Both the position numbers and the translations under genes were made by a program. From a virus: 37,615 bases of DNA. The first letter of the stretch is position 1; every line of letters begins with the position of its first letter. Positions 7,827-17,443 of the stretch are shown here, one piece after another. Location of the stretch: the IMG/VR virus record IMGVR_UViG_3300008107_006555, positions 1 through 37,615 of that record; one strand, given 5' to 3'. The notes beneath the pieces were generated by a model. That model was given only the letters and a program-made list of their open reading frames with translations. It did not search any database and was not told the DNA's origin.

Positions 7827-8545
7827 ATTGTATAGTTTTCTCCGTATTGTCTCATAATAGAATATAATGAATTAAATTCAGAATTCAAAAAATATGAATT
7901 CATATTTGATTCTGCATTCCTACAAAATTCCGACACTCCAATGTTTATCTTGTTTTCTTTAAATGTTAATGAATTCATATGTGCAATAGTATTGTTGTCT
8001 GATACAATGGTTTTCAATCCGTATTGTTCAGCAACGCAACCTGCATAAAAATCTAGTCCCCATCCATATATTAATTCATTTGGAAACTGTTGTATTTTTT
8101 CTAAGATATCTCTCCGGAGCAATGGGGCTTGAAAATCAATCCAACGTGTTGTTCGTAATCCTTTACCCCAATTCCACATTTGTTTCCAATGACATTGATC
8201 TATAGATGCATTGATAACTGATGGCGAATAAACTGATGCGTCTGATTCTAAAGCTTCGCGCATCGATGTTGTTAAGAATGCTGGGCCGTGAAATACGAGA
8301 TCATTATTTAAAAAATAAAGATATTCATGATCTGTTTGTAAAAAATAATCTAATACTACATTGAACCCGCCGCCAAAGAATATATTTTCATCTAACCGAT
8401 GTGTAGTTGTTTGTGCTAACGGTTCTGTAGACCCATTATCTAGTACCATCAATTCACATTTTTCAAAGTATGAATCTCGTTTTAATTGATTTACTAAATT
8501 ATCCGTCCATGTAGGTAGATTATGATTAAGTGTTGCTATTAACAT
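7823..8545 (-). CDS. Family 2-like glycosyltransferase
   Basis: A 240-residue GT-A protein. LDNGST at 35-40 and FLNNDLVF at 78-85 are the nucleotide-binding and DxD-equivalent motifs; YGWGLDFYAG (about 163-172) is the usual acceptor-side W-G-x-D region. It resembles rhamnosyl-type family 2 transferases in layout. The start is strongly supported by AGGAGAAC before ATG, even though the gene then overlaps the previous one by 20 bases. It belongs to the glycan synthesis block; substrates are unknown. Confidence 0.8.
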   Translation of the reverse strand: MLIATLNHNLPTWTDNLVNQLKRDSYFEKCELMVLDNGSTEPLAQTTTHRLDENIFFGGGFNVVLDYFLQTDHEYLYFLNNDLVFHGPAFLTTSMREALESDASVYSPSVINASIDQCHWKQMWNWGKGLRTTRWIDFQAPLLRRDILEKIQQFPNELIYGWGLDFYAGCVAEQYGLKTIVSDNNTIAHMNSLTFKENKINIGVSEFCRNAESNMNSYFLNSEFNSLYSIMRQYGENYTI

Positions 8546-9446
8546 GTTCTCCTAAATAAGTTGTTTTGTATTGTATATGTTCATTTAATGAATTCTGATG
8601 CAATGGCACTACGTAGCATTGTGCATATCTAGACATACAGTCTGTGCCATATCCTCCTTGAAATCCAATTATTGTCTTTGCTTTGCTTTTAACATAATTT
8701 TGTATGCGTAAAGTCATTTTGATATCTTTAACGTCTATAACATTACCAGATGTTTTATATCTAAATTTATCGCCTGCTGAAAAATATAACCATGTTAGAT
8801 CGTGATTATTTATTTCTTCTTGAATTAAATTGCGGCGCCGTTGTATTTCTGATTCTTCTAGATGAATTGAATATAAGAATGTGTCATCTATATATAGAAA
8901 TCCAAAATCTTCTTTGCCGAACAATGTTTTAATGATAGCATTACCTTGAGTTTGTTCATCATCTGACCAATATAATTCTGGTTCACAATCTTGCATTTCA
9001 TGATCTGCAAATCTCCAAAATTTAAGCATCTGTTGAACTAATGCGGTATCTGGTTTATCCGTATCATAAATTCTAAAATGATCATGATATATAGGATATC
9101 CTGCAGGTATATCATCTATCATACCATCAACATATGGATTATTTGCAAATACTTCTATTACGTTGTTAAATGGATTTTCGTGTTTATTCATCCACGTACC
9201 TGGACTAAAAAATTTAGCAATACATTCAGGTGATGGTATAATTACTGTACAGTCTGGGTATTTTTGTTTGAGTAATCTAGGCATCGCTGACAATATAACC
9301 CAATCGCCATATGAATGGCAAGTCCTAAATATAATAAACGTACCTTCATTTAAATAATATTCAGGAATATATTGTGGACTAGTTGTCGAAAACCCAACCT
9401 GAGATACATCTGCTATGCCTTGTAAATATTCATTAAAAAATATCAT
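8526..9446 (-). CDS. GT-B glycosyltransferase, heptosyltransferase (GT9)-like
   Basis: A 306-residue protein. FRTCHSYGDWVILSAMPRL (about 40-58) followed by KQKYPDCTVIIPSP matches the N-terminal GDxxL..P.l..lk..yP pattern of ADP-heptose-type (GT9) transferases, as does NNPYVDGMID. The C-terminal IIGFQGGYGTDCMSRYA corresponds to the iGvDTG..HlA nucleotide-binding region but is diverged. There is no lipid A or Kdo gene nearby, so the real donor need not be heptose. It overlaps neighbours on both sides. Confidence 0.65.
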   Translation of the reverse strand: MIFFNEYLQGIADVSQVGFSTTSPQYIPEYYLNEGTFIIFRTCHSYGDWVILSAMPRLLKQKYPDCTVIIPSPECIAKFFSPGTWMNKHENPFNNVIEVFANNPYVDGMIDDIPAGYPIYHDHFRIYDTDKPDTALVQQMLKFWRFADHEMQDCEPELYWSDDEQTQGNAIIKTLFGKEDFGFLYIDDTFLYSIHLEESEIQRRRNLIQEEINNHDLTWLYFSAGDKFRYKTSGNVIDVKDIKMTLRIQNYVKSKAKTIIGFQGGYGTDCMSRYAQCYVVPLHQNSLNEHIQYKTTYLGEHVNSNT

Positions 9447-10162
9447 AATTCTCCGAAAATTTTATTGTAATTTTCTACATAAAATTGTTCATATGGTTTT
9501 GGATTTTGATGATCTCCAGAATTAGATTGAAATATTTCAATATTGATCGATGTATATGATTTTTCTGATTGCATTGTTATGTTTTCATTTTTTGGAAAAC
9601 TATTAAATGATTCTGGTTCTGATGCTAAATCAATAAATTTCTCCGTCATATGCCCCGGATAGTCACCGTGCCTGCCTACGAATTCAGCATCTTCAAAACC
9701 AATTCCAATGTATTTTTCATTAAAGAATGTTACAGATGTTAAATATTCTTTATTTACTATAAAACAAGCCCAACCATTATTTATTTTCAATATGCGTTTT
9801 GTTTCATTTGCATATAATTGTTCATATTGATTAGTAATCTCATCAAAGAATCCAGGTTGAATAGTTGAATCGTCATTCATGATAATTAGATTATCATAAC
9901 ATGCATTTACAACCATATCATTCCACGCTTTAGATAAACCTCGAAATTTTAAATAAAATAACGGATATACATTTTTATGTTTTAAACATAATTTTAATAT
10001 GAAGTCTCGATATTTTGGATCAAATGGTTGATTGTAATCACAATTAACACATAAATATACTGGAATGTCTGAATCAAGTCGAATTTGATTTAGTAAATTT
10101 TCAATGTATTTTTTTCTTTTAGAGAATGTTAGTATTCCAACACAATAATTATCAACGATCAT
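9443..10162 (-). CDS. GT-A glycosyltransferase-like protein
   Basis: A 239-residue protein with a GT-A-like core: YCVGILTFSKR at the N-terminus, the metal site IIMNDDSTIQPGFF (about 93-106) and a catalytic-side GIGFEDAEFVGRHGDY (about 152-167). The family number is uncertain. It overlaps the sugar reductase gene upstream by 11 bases and the next transferase by four, consistent with one polycistronic message. It may use the deoxysugar made by the two enzymes encoded just before it; that is inference. Confidence 0.7.
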   Translation of the reverse strand: MIVDNYCVGILTFSKRKKYIENLLNQIRLDSDIPVYLCVNCDYNQPFDPKYRDFILKLCLKHKNVYPLFYLKFRGLSKAWNDMVVNACYDNLIIMNDDSTIQPGFFDEITNQYEQLYANETKRILKINNGWACFIVNKEYLTSVTFFNEKYIGIGFEDAEFVGRHGDYPGHMTEKFIDLASEPESFNSFPKNENITMQSEKSYTSINIEIFQSNSGDHQNPKPYEQFYVENYNKIFGEL

Positions 10163-10874
10163 AATAATACTTTCTTAACTTGTTTAATTGATCATTAATA
10201 TTATTAGTTTTAATATCTCCAACAAGACATTTGTCAATTAAATCAGTTTCTTTTTCTAATATAATGATTTCTTTTTCAAAAACCAATTTGAATTTATTTA
10301 ATAATTCAAATTTTGAAACACATTCGCCTTGTAATATAGTTTCTATTTTATATGAATCCCATGAATTAATTAATGCATAACATTGTTCGGCCCATTCTAA
10401 AGTAGTATTACCATTCCACATTGCGTTAGTATAACCATATACTAAATCTGTTTGTGATAAGAACCATTCTAATAAGCTAGCGTTTGAATTTAATTCTGGG
10501 CCAATTATTGATGATTTTAATATTTTAGTTTGATTGCTATGTTCTACTATATAGTCTCTAGCTCTTTTTTTAGATATGCCATAATCATCTGAATCCATTT
10601 CGCAATCAGTGCCTGGATGTATTATTTTGCAATTAGCATTTGCATCCAACCAAATTGGTAATTCATAATTAATTGAAAAGTCTTTAGTTCGTTGCGGAAT
10701 AGCACCGATACAATTAATTATAAAATCTCCATTAAATTGTTTAATAAATTCTTTGAATTGTGTACTGGGATATCTATACTCACACGTAACAATATCACAA
10801 TTGTTATCGGATAAATACTTTGCAATCATATGGCCTAACATACCACTATGGCCCAATACTAATACTTTATTCAT
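10152..10874 (-). CDS. SDR sugar reductase, RmlD/CapF-like
   Basis: A 240-residue Rossmann protein. VLGHSGMLGHMIAKYL (6-21) is the GxxGxxG dinucleotide site, and YGISK at 98-102 is the catalytic YxxxK. NCIGAIPQ at about 54-61 matches RmlD-type reductases that reduce 4-keto sugars. It follows the UDP-GlcNAc 4,6-dehydratase-like gene with a one-base overlap, the same order of activities as CapE and CapF, so it probably reduces the keto-sugar made by that enzyme. It is shorter than typical RmlD (about 290), and the STD motif is replaced by HPGTDC. Confidence 0.75.
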   Translation of the reverse strand: MNKVLVLGHSGMLGHMIAKYLSDNNCDIVTCEYRYPSTQFKEFIKQFNGDFIINCIGAIPQRTKDFSINYELPIWLDANANCKIIHPGTDCEMDSDDYGISKKRARDYIVEHSNQTKILKSSIIGPELNSNASLLEWFLSQTDLVYGYTNAMWNGNTTLEWAEQCYALINSWDSYKIETILQGECVSKFELLNKFKLVFEKEIIILEKETDLIDKCLVGDIKTNNINDQLNKLRKYYYDR

Positions 10875-11833
10875 TAAATAACCTTAGTTGATTTTAAAAA
10901 ATCATATACTTGTTCTCCAGGCATTACTGAATCATATGAATTATAAGAAACGCATTTATCATGTATGATATCATCACTAATCAAATAATGTTCGTGTTCT
11001 TCCGTACGCATCCATTCTTCTGCTGAAATCATTTCTTCATGCAGTTTTTCGCCTTTTCTAATTCCAACGGTTCGTAATTCAATACTATTCTCATCACCTG
11101 TATAATGTTTAATCAATGCTCGAGCGATATCTGTAATTTTAAATGATTGAACTTTTGGAATTGCAATCTTTCCATGTGAATGCGGACTATTATATGACCA
11201 CTCGATTAATTTAGCTGCTGATTCCAATGTTAATAAGAATCGAGTCATTCGTTGATCAGTGATTGGTAAGAATTCTGAATTTGATTGAATCAATTGTTTG
11301 AAGTATGGAATAACAGATCCCGTTGATTCTAATACATTTCCGTAACGAACTAAACAAACTTTGATATCATTTTGTTTCTTCGCAAATTCAATATACATAC
11401 GTTCTGAAATTGCTTTTGACATTCCATATACATTTACTGGTTTACATGCTTTATCAGATGAAATATAGATTAATGTTTCAATTTTATGAATACTTCGTCT
11501 AACCGCTTCTAATAAATTTTGATGTCCGATAATATTAACATTTACTGATTCATATGGATTAAATTCACAAATCGGAACATGTTTCAATGCAGCTGTGTTG
11601 ATAATAATATGTGGTTTAAAATCTTCAATTGCATTTAGAATTGAATTCTTATCTTTAACATCTCCAATCATATATGAAACATTGTTTGTATATATTGGGT
11701 TTGCTTCCATTGCAACTTGTTTGTGTTCGTCGCGACTTAAAACTTTGATAATATTATTATTTTGATATAAACTAATCAATGTTTTACCTAAAGCACCCGT
11801 ACCGCCTATTAAAAGAATTTTTTTATTGTTCAT
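10874..11833 (-). CDS. UDP-GlcNAc 4,6-dehydratase, FlaA1/PseB/CapE-like
   Basis: A 319-residue SDR enzyme. GGTGALGK at 10-17 binds NADP. TAALKHVPICEFNPYES (80-96), SSDKACKPVNVYGMSK (125-140) with the inverting-dehydratase DK and YxxxK residues, RYGNVLESTGSVIPYF and RKGEKLHEEMIS are all diagnostic of the FlaA1/PseB/CapE group. The reaction removes water from UDP-N-acetylglucosamine to give a UDP-4-keto-6-deoxy sugar, often with C5 inversion. The reductase gene follows directly, so a UDP-6-deoxy-amino-sugar donor is the likely product for one of the surrounding transferases. Length is normal for the family. Confidence 0.9.
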   Translation of the reverse strand: MNNKKILLIGGTGALGKTLISLYQNNNIIKVLSRDEHKQVAMEANPIYTNNVSYMIGDVKDKNSILNAIEDFKPHIIINTAALKHVPICEFNPYESVNVNIIGHQNLLEAVRRSIHKIETLIYISSDKACKPVNVYGMSKAISERMYIEFAKKQNDIKVCLVRYGNVLESTGSVIPYFKQLIQSNSEFLPITDQRMTRFLLTLESAAKLIEWSYNSPHSHGKIAIPKVQSFKITDIARALIKHYTGDENSIELRTVGIRKGEKLHEEMISAEEWMRTEEHEHYLISDDIIHDKCVSYNSYDSVMPGEQVYDFLKSTKVI

Positions 11834-12548
11834 CGTTCACCTTTTTTGATTGAATCATTTGTTTAACTTTTGGAGAATATGATGGACCTCTTCCATCATG
11901 TAAATTTTCTAAATAATATGTCTCATCTGCTGGCATATTTTTAATGTCATAATACCATGGCATATGTTTTGCCATAAAATTTCCAGCCATTCGAATAACT
12001 TCACAATCTAATAATGGTTTAGTATTTGGCGCATATACAGCAAATGTCGTATCTACTGCCGCATGATATAATTCATATGTTGGATGCGAAATTTTATTTT
12101 GCCAAAATGAAGATTCTAATGAAATAATATGTTTACTAAATTCAGTATCAGGTAAATCATCAATCTTTAAACCTAATCCAACTTTTGCAACATTAAAATT
12201 CTTACAAACTTCAATCATACTATCAATAAAATCATCTGGCGCGGCATCGATCGGTACTACATCTGAATCAGTAAATACATAAAAATCTTTGACTATTTCA
12301 GAAAATATTGGATGATTTATTTCATATGCTAATCTATAAAACGTACCAGTATCATACAAAGTTTGATCTATTGTATTTTTAAAAACAGTTACTCCACATT
12401 GTTCATACCAATCTAATGTTGGCTGATATGTTGTTTGATTATCAATAATAATGATGTTGTTATAACCTCGCTGTGTTAGTGAGTTAACTAACATTTTAAG
12501 TGGATCTAATCTATCTTTATTTAAAATTACTATAGGTATGTTTTTCAT
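11823..12548 (-). CDS. GT-A glycosyltransferase-like protein
   Basis: A 241-residue protein with a GT-A layout: IPIVILNKDRLDPLKMLV at the N-terminus, an IIIDNQTT turn at 34-40, and the metal site FTDSDVVP at 92-99. FMAKHMPWYYD and DETYYLEN near the C-terminus may form the acceptor side. It is the first gene after a 45-base AT-rich gap and overlaps the dehydratase start by 11 bases. I recognise the fold but not the family number or the sugar. Confidence 0.7.
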   Translation of the reverse strand: MKNIPIVILNKDRLDPLKMLVNSLTQRGYNNIIIIDNQTTYQPTLDWYEQCGVTVFKNTIDQTLYDTGTFYRLAYEINHPIFSEIVKDFYVFTDSDVVPIDAAPDDFIDSMIEVCKNFNVAKVGLGLKIDDLPDTEFSKHIISLESSFWQNKISHPTYELYHAAVDTTFAVYAPNTKPLLDCEVIRMAGNFMAKHMPWYYDIKNMPADETYYLENLHDGRGPSYSPKVKQMIQSKKVNDEQ

Positions 12549-12593
12549 ATGTTATTATATAATAATGATTTTTATTTAATTTTCCAAGACATT

Positions 12594-13148
12594 TTACATC
12601 CACGGTAAATCTTTGCTAGCAACTTTTTTACATATGGTAACACCAGGATTAAATGGTAATGTAACAATTTCAAATTGTTTAGTAAATTGTTTTTTGATTT
12701 GCAATGGTGTTTTATAACAATCGTGAGACATTGTAGCATCTAACATATATTCTGCATATGGATATGTGTCGTGAAAGAATATGAATCCATCTTCAATTAC
12801 TAAATCTTTAACATTGATAAAATCTTGATATGATTGTTCGTAGCTATGATCTGCATCAATAAATACCATATCAAATTGTAAATTTTCATTACGTGCATAC
12901 TCCAAGTATGCGTCAGTTGTCATCTGATGTATTTCTATATTAGGAGCTGGTGATAATGGCACTGGTGCCATATCTACTGAAATAGCTAATGAACAATGTG
13001 GCTGTATTCTAGTAAAACACCGACCATCTCTCACACCTAATTCTAAATATCGTTCTGGTTTAATCCAACTTGCAAAAAATTCTAATAATGCAACATGGTC
13101 AAATGTTTCCAACGGCGGCGGAACATTTCTTAAAAAAATTGGGTTCAT
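12594..13148 (-). CDS. Class I SAM-dependent methyltransferase
   Basis: A 184-residue protein with motif I YLELGVRDGRC at 34-44 for S-adenosylmethionine, VDMAP at the acidic end of beta-2, and FDMVFIDADHSYEQSYQD at 92-109. These match the Methyltransf_24 type of small-molecule or sugar O-methyltransferases. FIFFHDTYP follows at about 122-130. AAAGGAAACT precedes the ATG, a clear ribosome binding site. In this neighbourhood it most likely methylates a sugar of the phage-made glycan. It ends in KDLPWM, with no extra domain. Confidence 0.8.
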   Translation of the reverse strand: MNPIFLRNVPPPLETFDHVALLEFFASWIKPERYLELGVRDGRCFTRIQPHCSLAISVDMAPVPLSPAPNIEIHQMTTDAYLEYARNENLQFDMVFIDADHSYEQSYQDFINVKDLVIEDGFIFFHDTYPYAEYMLDATMSHDCYKTPLQIKKQFTKQFEIVTLPFNPGVTICKKVASKDLPWM

Positions 13149-13158
13149 AGTTTCCTTT

Positions 13159-14013
13159 TTATTTTATATTATTTTTTATCCATTGGTCTACCGATATCGT
13201 TGGTTTCCAATTTAATTTACTACATGTTTCATTGTATGTTTGCGGATCACTTTCTGATCGATCACCTAACCTAGGTTTTATAAATACAATGTTATCTGAA
13301 AATAATTTTGCTATTTCTAATATAGAAAATGATATTGGATTAACTAAATCAAATTCATCGTTAGATTCATATTGCCATGCTTTAATCAAACCATCAACAA
13401 TATCATCTACATATGTAAACATTCTTCGTTGTGCACCAGTGCCGACAATTGTTATTGGTTCATTATTTTTATATTGCGTTTCGAATACACTTATTACAGA
13501 TTCATATCCCGGTACGGGTGAACTATCATGTCCGGGACCAAACACGTTATAAAAATAACAAATTGCATATTTAGATCCATACCATTTTGCAAATGATTTA
13601 ACTAAATCAATACTCATTGATTTACTTAATGAATAAGGAGAATGATCAGTTCCTTCTGATGCGAATCTTGTACTAGAAGCTGCATAAATAATTTTTATAT
13701 TTCGTTTCATACAAAAATTAACTACTTGAAATGTTCCAACTGTATTGTAATCCCATACGCGTTCATATTCCTCAAACGATGGGTGTATTCTAGAATATTC
13801 GCCTAAATGAAATACTACATTAGGATCAAATGGTAAATCAATATTATTGATATTTTTTGTATGATCTTTGATATATGTTACACCTTGTATTTCATTTTCA
13901 TGTTTACCTGCACTATAGTTATCTATAACTACAATACGATGACCTTCAGATTTTAATCGTTTAACTAAATTGCTGCCGACAAAGCCAGCTCCTCCTGTTA
14001 CTAATATATTCAT
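13159..14013 (-). CDS. NAD-dependent nucleotide-sugar epimerase/dehydratase
   Basis: A 284-residue extended SDR. MNILVTGGAGFVGSNLV is the NAD-binding GxxGxxG, DNYSAG follows beta-2, ASSTRF at 112-117 holds the catalytic Ser/Thr and YSLSK at 127-131 the YxxxK. FGPGHDSSPVPGYES and GTGAQRRMFTYVDDI are typical of GalE-like epimerases acting on UDP-hexoses. It probably supplies an epimerised sugar donor to the neighbouring transferases; GalE, WbpP and related activities cannot be separated by eye. AAGG upstream of the ATG supports the start. Confidence 0.85.
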   Translation of the reverse strand: MNILVTGGAGFVGSNLVKRLKSEGHRIVVIDNYSAGKHENEIQGVTYIKDHTKNINNIDLPFDPNVVFHLGEYSRIHPSFEEYERVWDYNTVGTFQVVNFCMKRNIKIIYAASSTRFASEGTDHSPYSLSKSMSIDLVKSFAKWYGSKYAICYFYNVFGPGHDSSPVPGYESVISVFETQYKNNEPITIVGTGAQRRMFTYVDDIVDGLIKAWQYESNDEFDLVNPISFSILEIAKLFSDNIVFIKPRLGDRSESDPQTYNETCSKLNWKPTISVDQWIKNNIK

Positions 14014-14017
14014 ATTT

Positions 14018-14824
14018 TTAATACCTTAATGGTGCATTCCAATTAGATTGCATTACAATACCCATATATTGCTCTGTAAAATCTAATTCCGAAAACCCTA
14101 ATTGTTTATAATATTGATATAATTGTTCATAATGAAAGAATTTGAATATAGGTTCTATAGGCATTAAATCTATAACTTTATTTGTTAATAACCATTCGCC
14201 ATACCAAGAAAATTCTGATGGACAAAATTCAATCAATGTTTCAAATTGTAAGTTGTTTGGTTGCAAATATTCTGTTTCTAAACTTTCCCATACTTTGCTA
14301 CTCCAAATAATCGGGCCCGGGCCGAAATCATAAATCCTTCCAGATCTTCCAAATATTTCCATGATTCGCATTCTATCTTGTTTGAAACTTTGATATGGGT
14401 TGAACCCTAACATGGATTGTCCAAATTTAGATGTCCAAGCAAAAAGATCTTTTTGTTCATGCATTACAGTATATGGCGTTTCATCATTATACATAAAATC
14501 CGATTGTTTAAAATCTCGAATAAAATATGAATCAGAATCAAGCATTACGTAATTTTTACATACACCTAATTTCCAAAAACTACTTTTTATAATTTGTTGT
14601 GTATGCCAGCTTTGATCAATGTTTTTTGATAAAATATCTTCATCAGCTATTAAATTTACATATGTAGTATCAATATTTTGTTTAAATAATTCCAATTCTG
14701 ATTTAGGAACGGATACATAATATGGTATATTATCTACATTATGTTTTTTAATTGATTCAATTGATACTAACAATCTTTTTAAATCACCTGAATAAGATTT
14801 TGTATAGAGTACTATCGTTTCCAT
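14018..14824 (-). CDS. Glycosyltransferase-like protein, DUF6492 type
   Basis: A 268-residue protein. METIVLYTKSYSGDLKRL at the start, QSWHTQQIIKSSFWKLG (71-87) and YVMLDSDSYFIRDF (92-105) match the pattern I know from DUF6492 proteins, which have a GT-A-like core with a DSD metal site. YGEWLL near residue 215 is also typical. DUF6492 genes usually sit in polysaccharide loci, consistent with this context. The gene follows its neighbour by one base. Sugar specificity is not visible. Confidence 0.7.
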   Translation of the reverse strand: METIVLYTKSYSGDLKRLLVSIESIKKHNVDNIPYYVSVPKSELELFKQNIDTTYVNLIADEDILSKNIDQSWHTQQIIKSSFWKLGVCKNYVMLDSDSYFIRDFKQSDFMYNDETPYTVMHEQKDLFAWTSKFGQSMLGFNPYQSFKQDRMRIMEIFGRSGRIYDFGPGPIIWSSKVWESLETEYLQPNNLQFETLIEFCPSEFSWYGEWLLTNKVIDLMPIEPIFKFFHYEQLYQYYKQLGFSELDFTEQYMGIVMQSNWNAPLRY

Positions 14825-14825
14825 A

Positions 14826-15647
14826 TTATAATCCTACTGTTTGTTTATATGTTTCCAAATATGTTAATTGATTTTTTGAAATCCATTCATCTATCATAGG
14901 TTGCATGCTAGCACCGGTGGCCCAATTGCCTTTGACTAAACCTTGATAATATCCAGATCTTGTTGATAAAAAATTTGAAATTTCACATTCAAAGAAGTAG
15001 CGTCGAAGTTTCGTATCAAAGAAATTTGAATATCTATCTAAGAACTTATACATTAATTTTGCATTTAGTGCAAACATTGTTTCTACAATAATAACATGAC
15101 AAAATTCGCATGTAAAATCATCTATAACTGGCTCAGTTGACCATAGTGCGTGCATAAATGAATTTGTTATATGAGGTTCAACTGGGTTGGAATGATCAAT
15201 CCAATATTCGCCAGCTCGATAACCATATACGCCTAAATATTCATGATTTTGAAATTTTGATTCAATTTGATTTCTTCGACCGAAAAAATCATGAATGTAT
15301 GTGTGTCGTTCAACATCTCTACTATTAAATCCGCCTTTAGTATGTACAAACCAACATACATCATATCGAGTCGGATCAGCATAAAATAGTTTTAATGCTA
15401 GTTGATATGCTGAATCATCACTTGCTGTATGCAATGATTGATCTAATAATCGTTCATATGTCGAATTCAATTCGTATGAATCAATAATTGCTTCTACTAA
15501 GTGATTACAGCCATAATTAATTCCTATGAAAACTTTGCAATCTGAATATTGCATTTTAATCATAGTTAGTATTTCATGTAATACGTATAATTTAGTGTCC
15601 GCTTCAATTGAAACACCTAATATTATACAAGATTTAAATGTTTCCAT
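14826..15647 (-). CDS. Putative glycosyltransferase or glycan-related protein
   Basis: A 273-residue protein of uncertain family. CWFVHTKGGFNSR at 98-110 resembles the HTKG motif of some GT-A-related proteins found with rhamnan or capsule genes. The region ASDDSAYQLALKLFYA before it and the C-terminal ECEISNFLSTRSGYY carry no motif that I can name. It overlaps the gene upstream by 14 bases and is followed by another METxxx protein. A role in the glycan pathway is inferred from location and this one motif. Confidence 0.55.
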   Translation of the reverse strand: METFKSCIILGVSIEADTKLYVLHEILTMIKMQYSDCKVFIGINYGCNHLVEAIIDSYELNSTYERLLDQSLHTASDDSAYQLALKLFYADPTRYDVCWFVHTKGGFNSRDVERHTYIHDFFGRRNQIESKFQNHEYLGVYGYRAGEYWIDHSNPVEPHITNSFMHALWSTEPVIDDFTCEFCHVIIVETMFALNAKLMYKFLDRYSNFFDTKLRRYFFECEISNFLSTRSGYYQGLVKGNWATGASMQPMIDEWISKNQLTYLETYKQTVGL

Positions 15648-16509
15648 AAATTAATTTCTTTGCTGTATATTCAGTTGTTAAATAGTTTCTCGTATGTTCT
15701 AATATAGAATTAACTTCATTGTCATATGATGAAGATAATCCATTATTAATTAAATTGCTATTATTTTCCATAATTAATGTTTTTGGAAATAATGTCATTG
15801 TATTTGCTGGACATTCATTTAAACCTGGAAAAAATGGTATACATCCATTCATTAAAATTTCATAATGTCTCAGACAATCCCAACCGCCTTTTTTAAAAGT
15901 AACACCATAATATGATTGTTGATAATCTTCGTAGTATGATTGTTGATTATCATATATGTACGTAGAAAGATCACCTGGAATAATATGTGCATAATCTTTA
16001 ACTTTGTTTGGCATTTTATCTACAATTAATTCTTTAGGTATACAAAAATTAATTGGCTGTAAAATTTCTGATATTTCGTAAATTAATTCTCGTTTATAAT
16101 ATATTCCTTTATCATAATAACGAGAATCGATTATAGTATTATCTTCGCCATCTATTATTATAATATCAGATTTTTCATAATTTTCCAAGACAATATTAAA
16201 ATAATGATCGCACCTGGTAATAGAACCATATACTATTTTATCATAATATTTATTTTTAATTTTTTCTGCAATATTACTTCTATCGATATCAATATTTTCA
16301 AGTAATCCATATAATGTAAAACCGTTGCCATAACTCTTTCCATTATTGGGTACACGTATATTCCAATATGATTTCATCATATCCGAATACATATACCACA
16401 TCGGATTTGAATCAACGCAATCGGCTCCTAGCAGTGAACGTAGTCCGTGAAATACCATATCACATTGAAAATCTGGTAATTCTGCTCTTGATATAAATAA
16501 TACTTTCAT
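15634..16509 (-). CDS. GT-B-like glycosyltransferase, exostosin-type C-terminus
   Basis: A 291-residue protein. The C-terminal stretch KGGWDCLRHYEILMNGCIPF (208-227) followed by CPANTMTLFPK resembles the donor-binding region of exostosin-like or GT1-like proteins, where W-D-C-x-R-HYEI-x-x-GC(I/V)P is conserved. The N-terminal half is Rossmann-like (MKVLFISRAEL, then DIIIIDGEDN at 115-124). A short internal repeat of QQSYYEDYQQSYY lies at 189-201. It is an ordinary member of the glycan block; acceptor unknown. Confidence 0.6.
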   Translation of the reverse strand: MKVLFISRAELPDFQCDMVFHGLRSLLGADCVDSNPMWYMYSDMMKSYWNIRVPNNGKSYGNGFTLYGLLENIDIDRSNIAEKIKNKYYDKIVYGSITRCDHYFNIVLENYEKSDIIIIDGEDNTIIDSRYYDKGIYYKRELIYEISEILQPINFCIPKELIVDKMPNKVKDYAHIIPGDLSTYIYDNQQSYYEDYQQSYYGVTFKKGGWDCLRHYEILMNGCIPFFPGLNECPANTMTLFPKTLIMENNSNLINNGLSSSYDNEVNSILEHTRNYLTTEYTAKKLIYGNI

Positions 16510-16511
16510 TA

Positions 16512-17441
16512 CTATAAAAATACTTTATTAAATTGTTCCATAACCTTTTTCGGCGTAAACTCTGTATAACGATTCCAATTTTTATCTTTGATATCTGCTG
16601 TAGAAATATTCATTAGTATGTTAACTAAACTATTATAATCTGAATAATATATTCCAGCATCTCCTAAAATATCAATATGATTTCTTTCTGCAGAACCATT
16701 AAATGTTATAACAGGTTTATTTAGTGTAGATGATTCTGCAACTGTTAAGCCGAATGTTTCTCCTCTAAATCTTCCATGAATCATTACATCGCACGTATTA
16801 ATAAATGCAACTTTTTCATCCATGTTATGAGTTCCTTGTATGAATTTTACATTTTCTAGATCCGTAAATGGATCATGATTCATAAATAAAAATTCAATGT
16901 CTTTACGTGCCTGTGCAACATTGATCACTGCTTGTTGTGCAAAAGGAATATCAAAATTATTTCCGCCATACCAACCAACTACAAATTTATTATTTAAATT
17001 GAAATGTGTCTTATAATTTAAATCATGAGTTGGTAAATCTATCATATATGGTACATATGGTATAATTCCATTTGACATTTTATCAGATAACCATTTTGAT
17101 ATGTATGCATACACATCTCCATGTACTTCTTTTTCCATGAACACTGCGTGAACCAAATTACGAGCATTTGATACTATTCTAGAATCAAAATCACCAGCTT
17201 TTTGTAAGTATAAACAATCAACTGAATTGACATCAATTATTGATTCTACTTCTGAAAAATTGTTATAAAGAAATACAGGAAAACGAGCATTGAATTTATC
17301 ATATGAATCCATCGTTGCATTTTTATCTGATATAATAATAGATGTATTACCTAAAATTTCTTCATTATATCTTGCATAGTCATATAATGATACTTCAGTA
17401 CCTCGTAATCCTAATTGGTTGCTATGAAATGCTATTTTCAT
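16512..17441 (-). CDS. Family 4 (GT-B) glycosyltransferase
   Basis: A 309-residue protein. MKIAFHSNQLGLRGTEVSLY has the usual N-terminal G-T-E acceptor loop. FVVGWYGGNN begins the C-terminal Rossmann domain, and RGETFGLTVAESSTLNKP (about 229-246) is the E-x7-E donor motif of GT4 retaining transferases. IHGRFRGETFG is intact, so an active enzyme is expected. Length is short for GT4 (usually about 350-400), with a compact N-terminal domain. It is two bases from the methyltransferase upstream. Confidence 0.85.
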   Translation of the reverse strand: MKIAFHSNQLGLRGTEVSLYDYARYNEEILGNTSIIISDKNATMDSYDKFNARFPVFLYNNFSEVESIIDVNSVDCLYLQKAGDFDSRIVSNARNLVHAVFMEKEVHGDVYAYISKWLSDKMSNGIIPYVPYMIDLPTHDLNYKTHFNLNNKFVVGWYGGNNFDIPFAQQAVINVAQARKDIEFLFMNHDPFTDLENVKFIQGTHNMDEKVAFINTCDVMIHGRFRGETFGLTVAESSTLNKPVITFNGSAERNHIDILGDAGIYYSDYNSLVNILMNISTADIKDKNWNRYTEFTPKKVMEQFNKVFL

Positions 17442-17443
17442 TG

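Noticed and set aside
15905-15942. Short QQSYYEDYQQSYY repeat in the exostosin-like protein as a tandem repeat element
   Set aside because: Only two imperfect copies; it looks like a local Tyr/Gln-rich loop and not a DNA repeat with a separate function.
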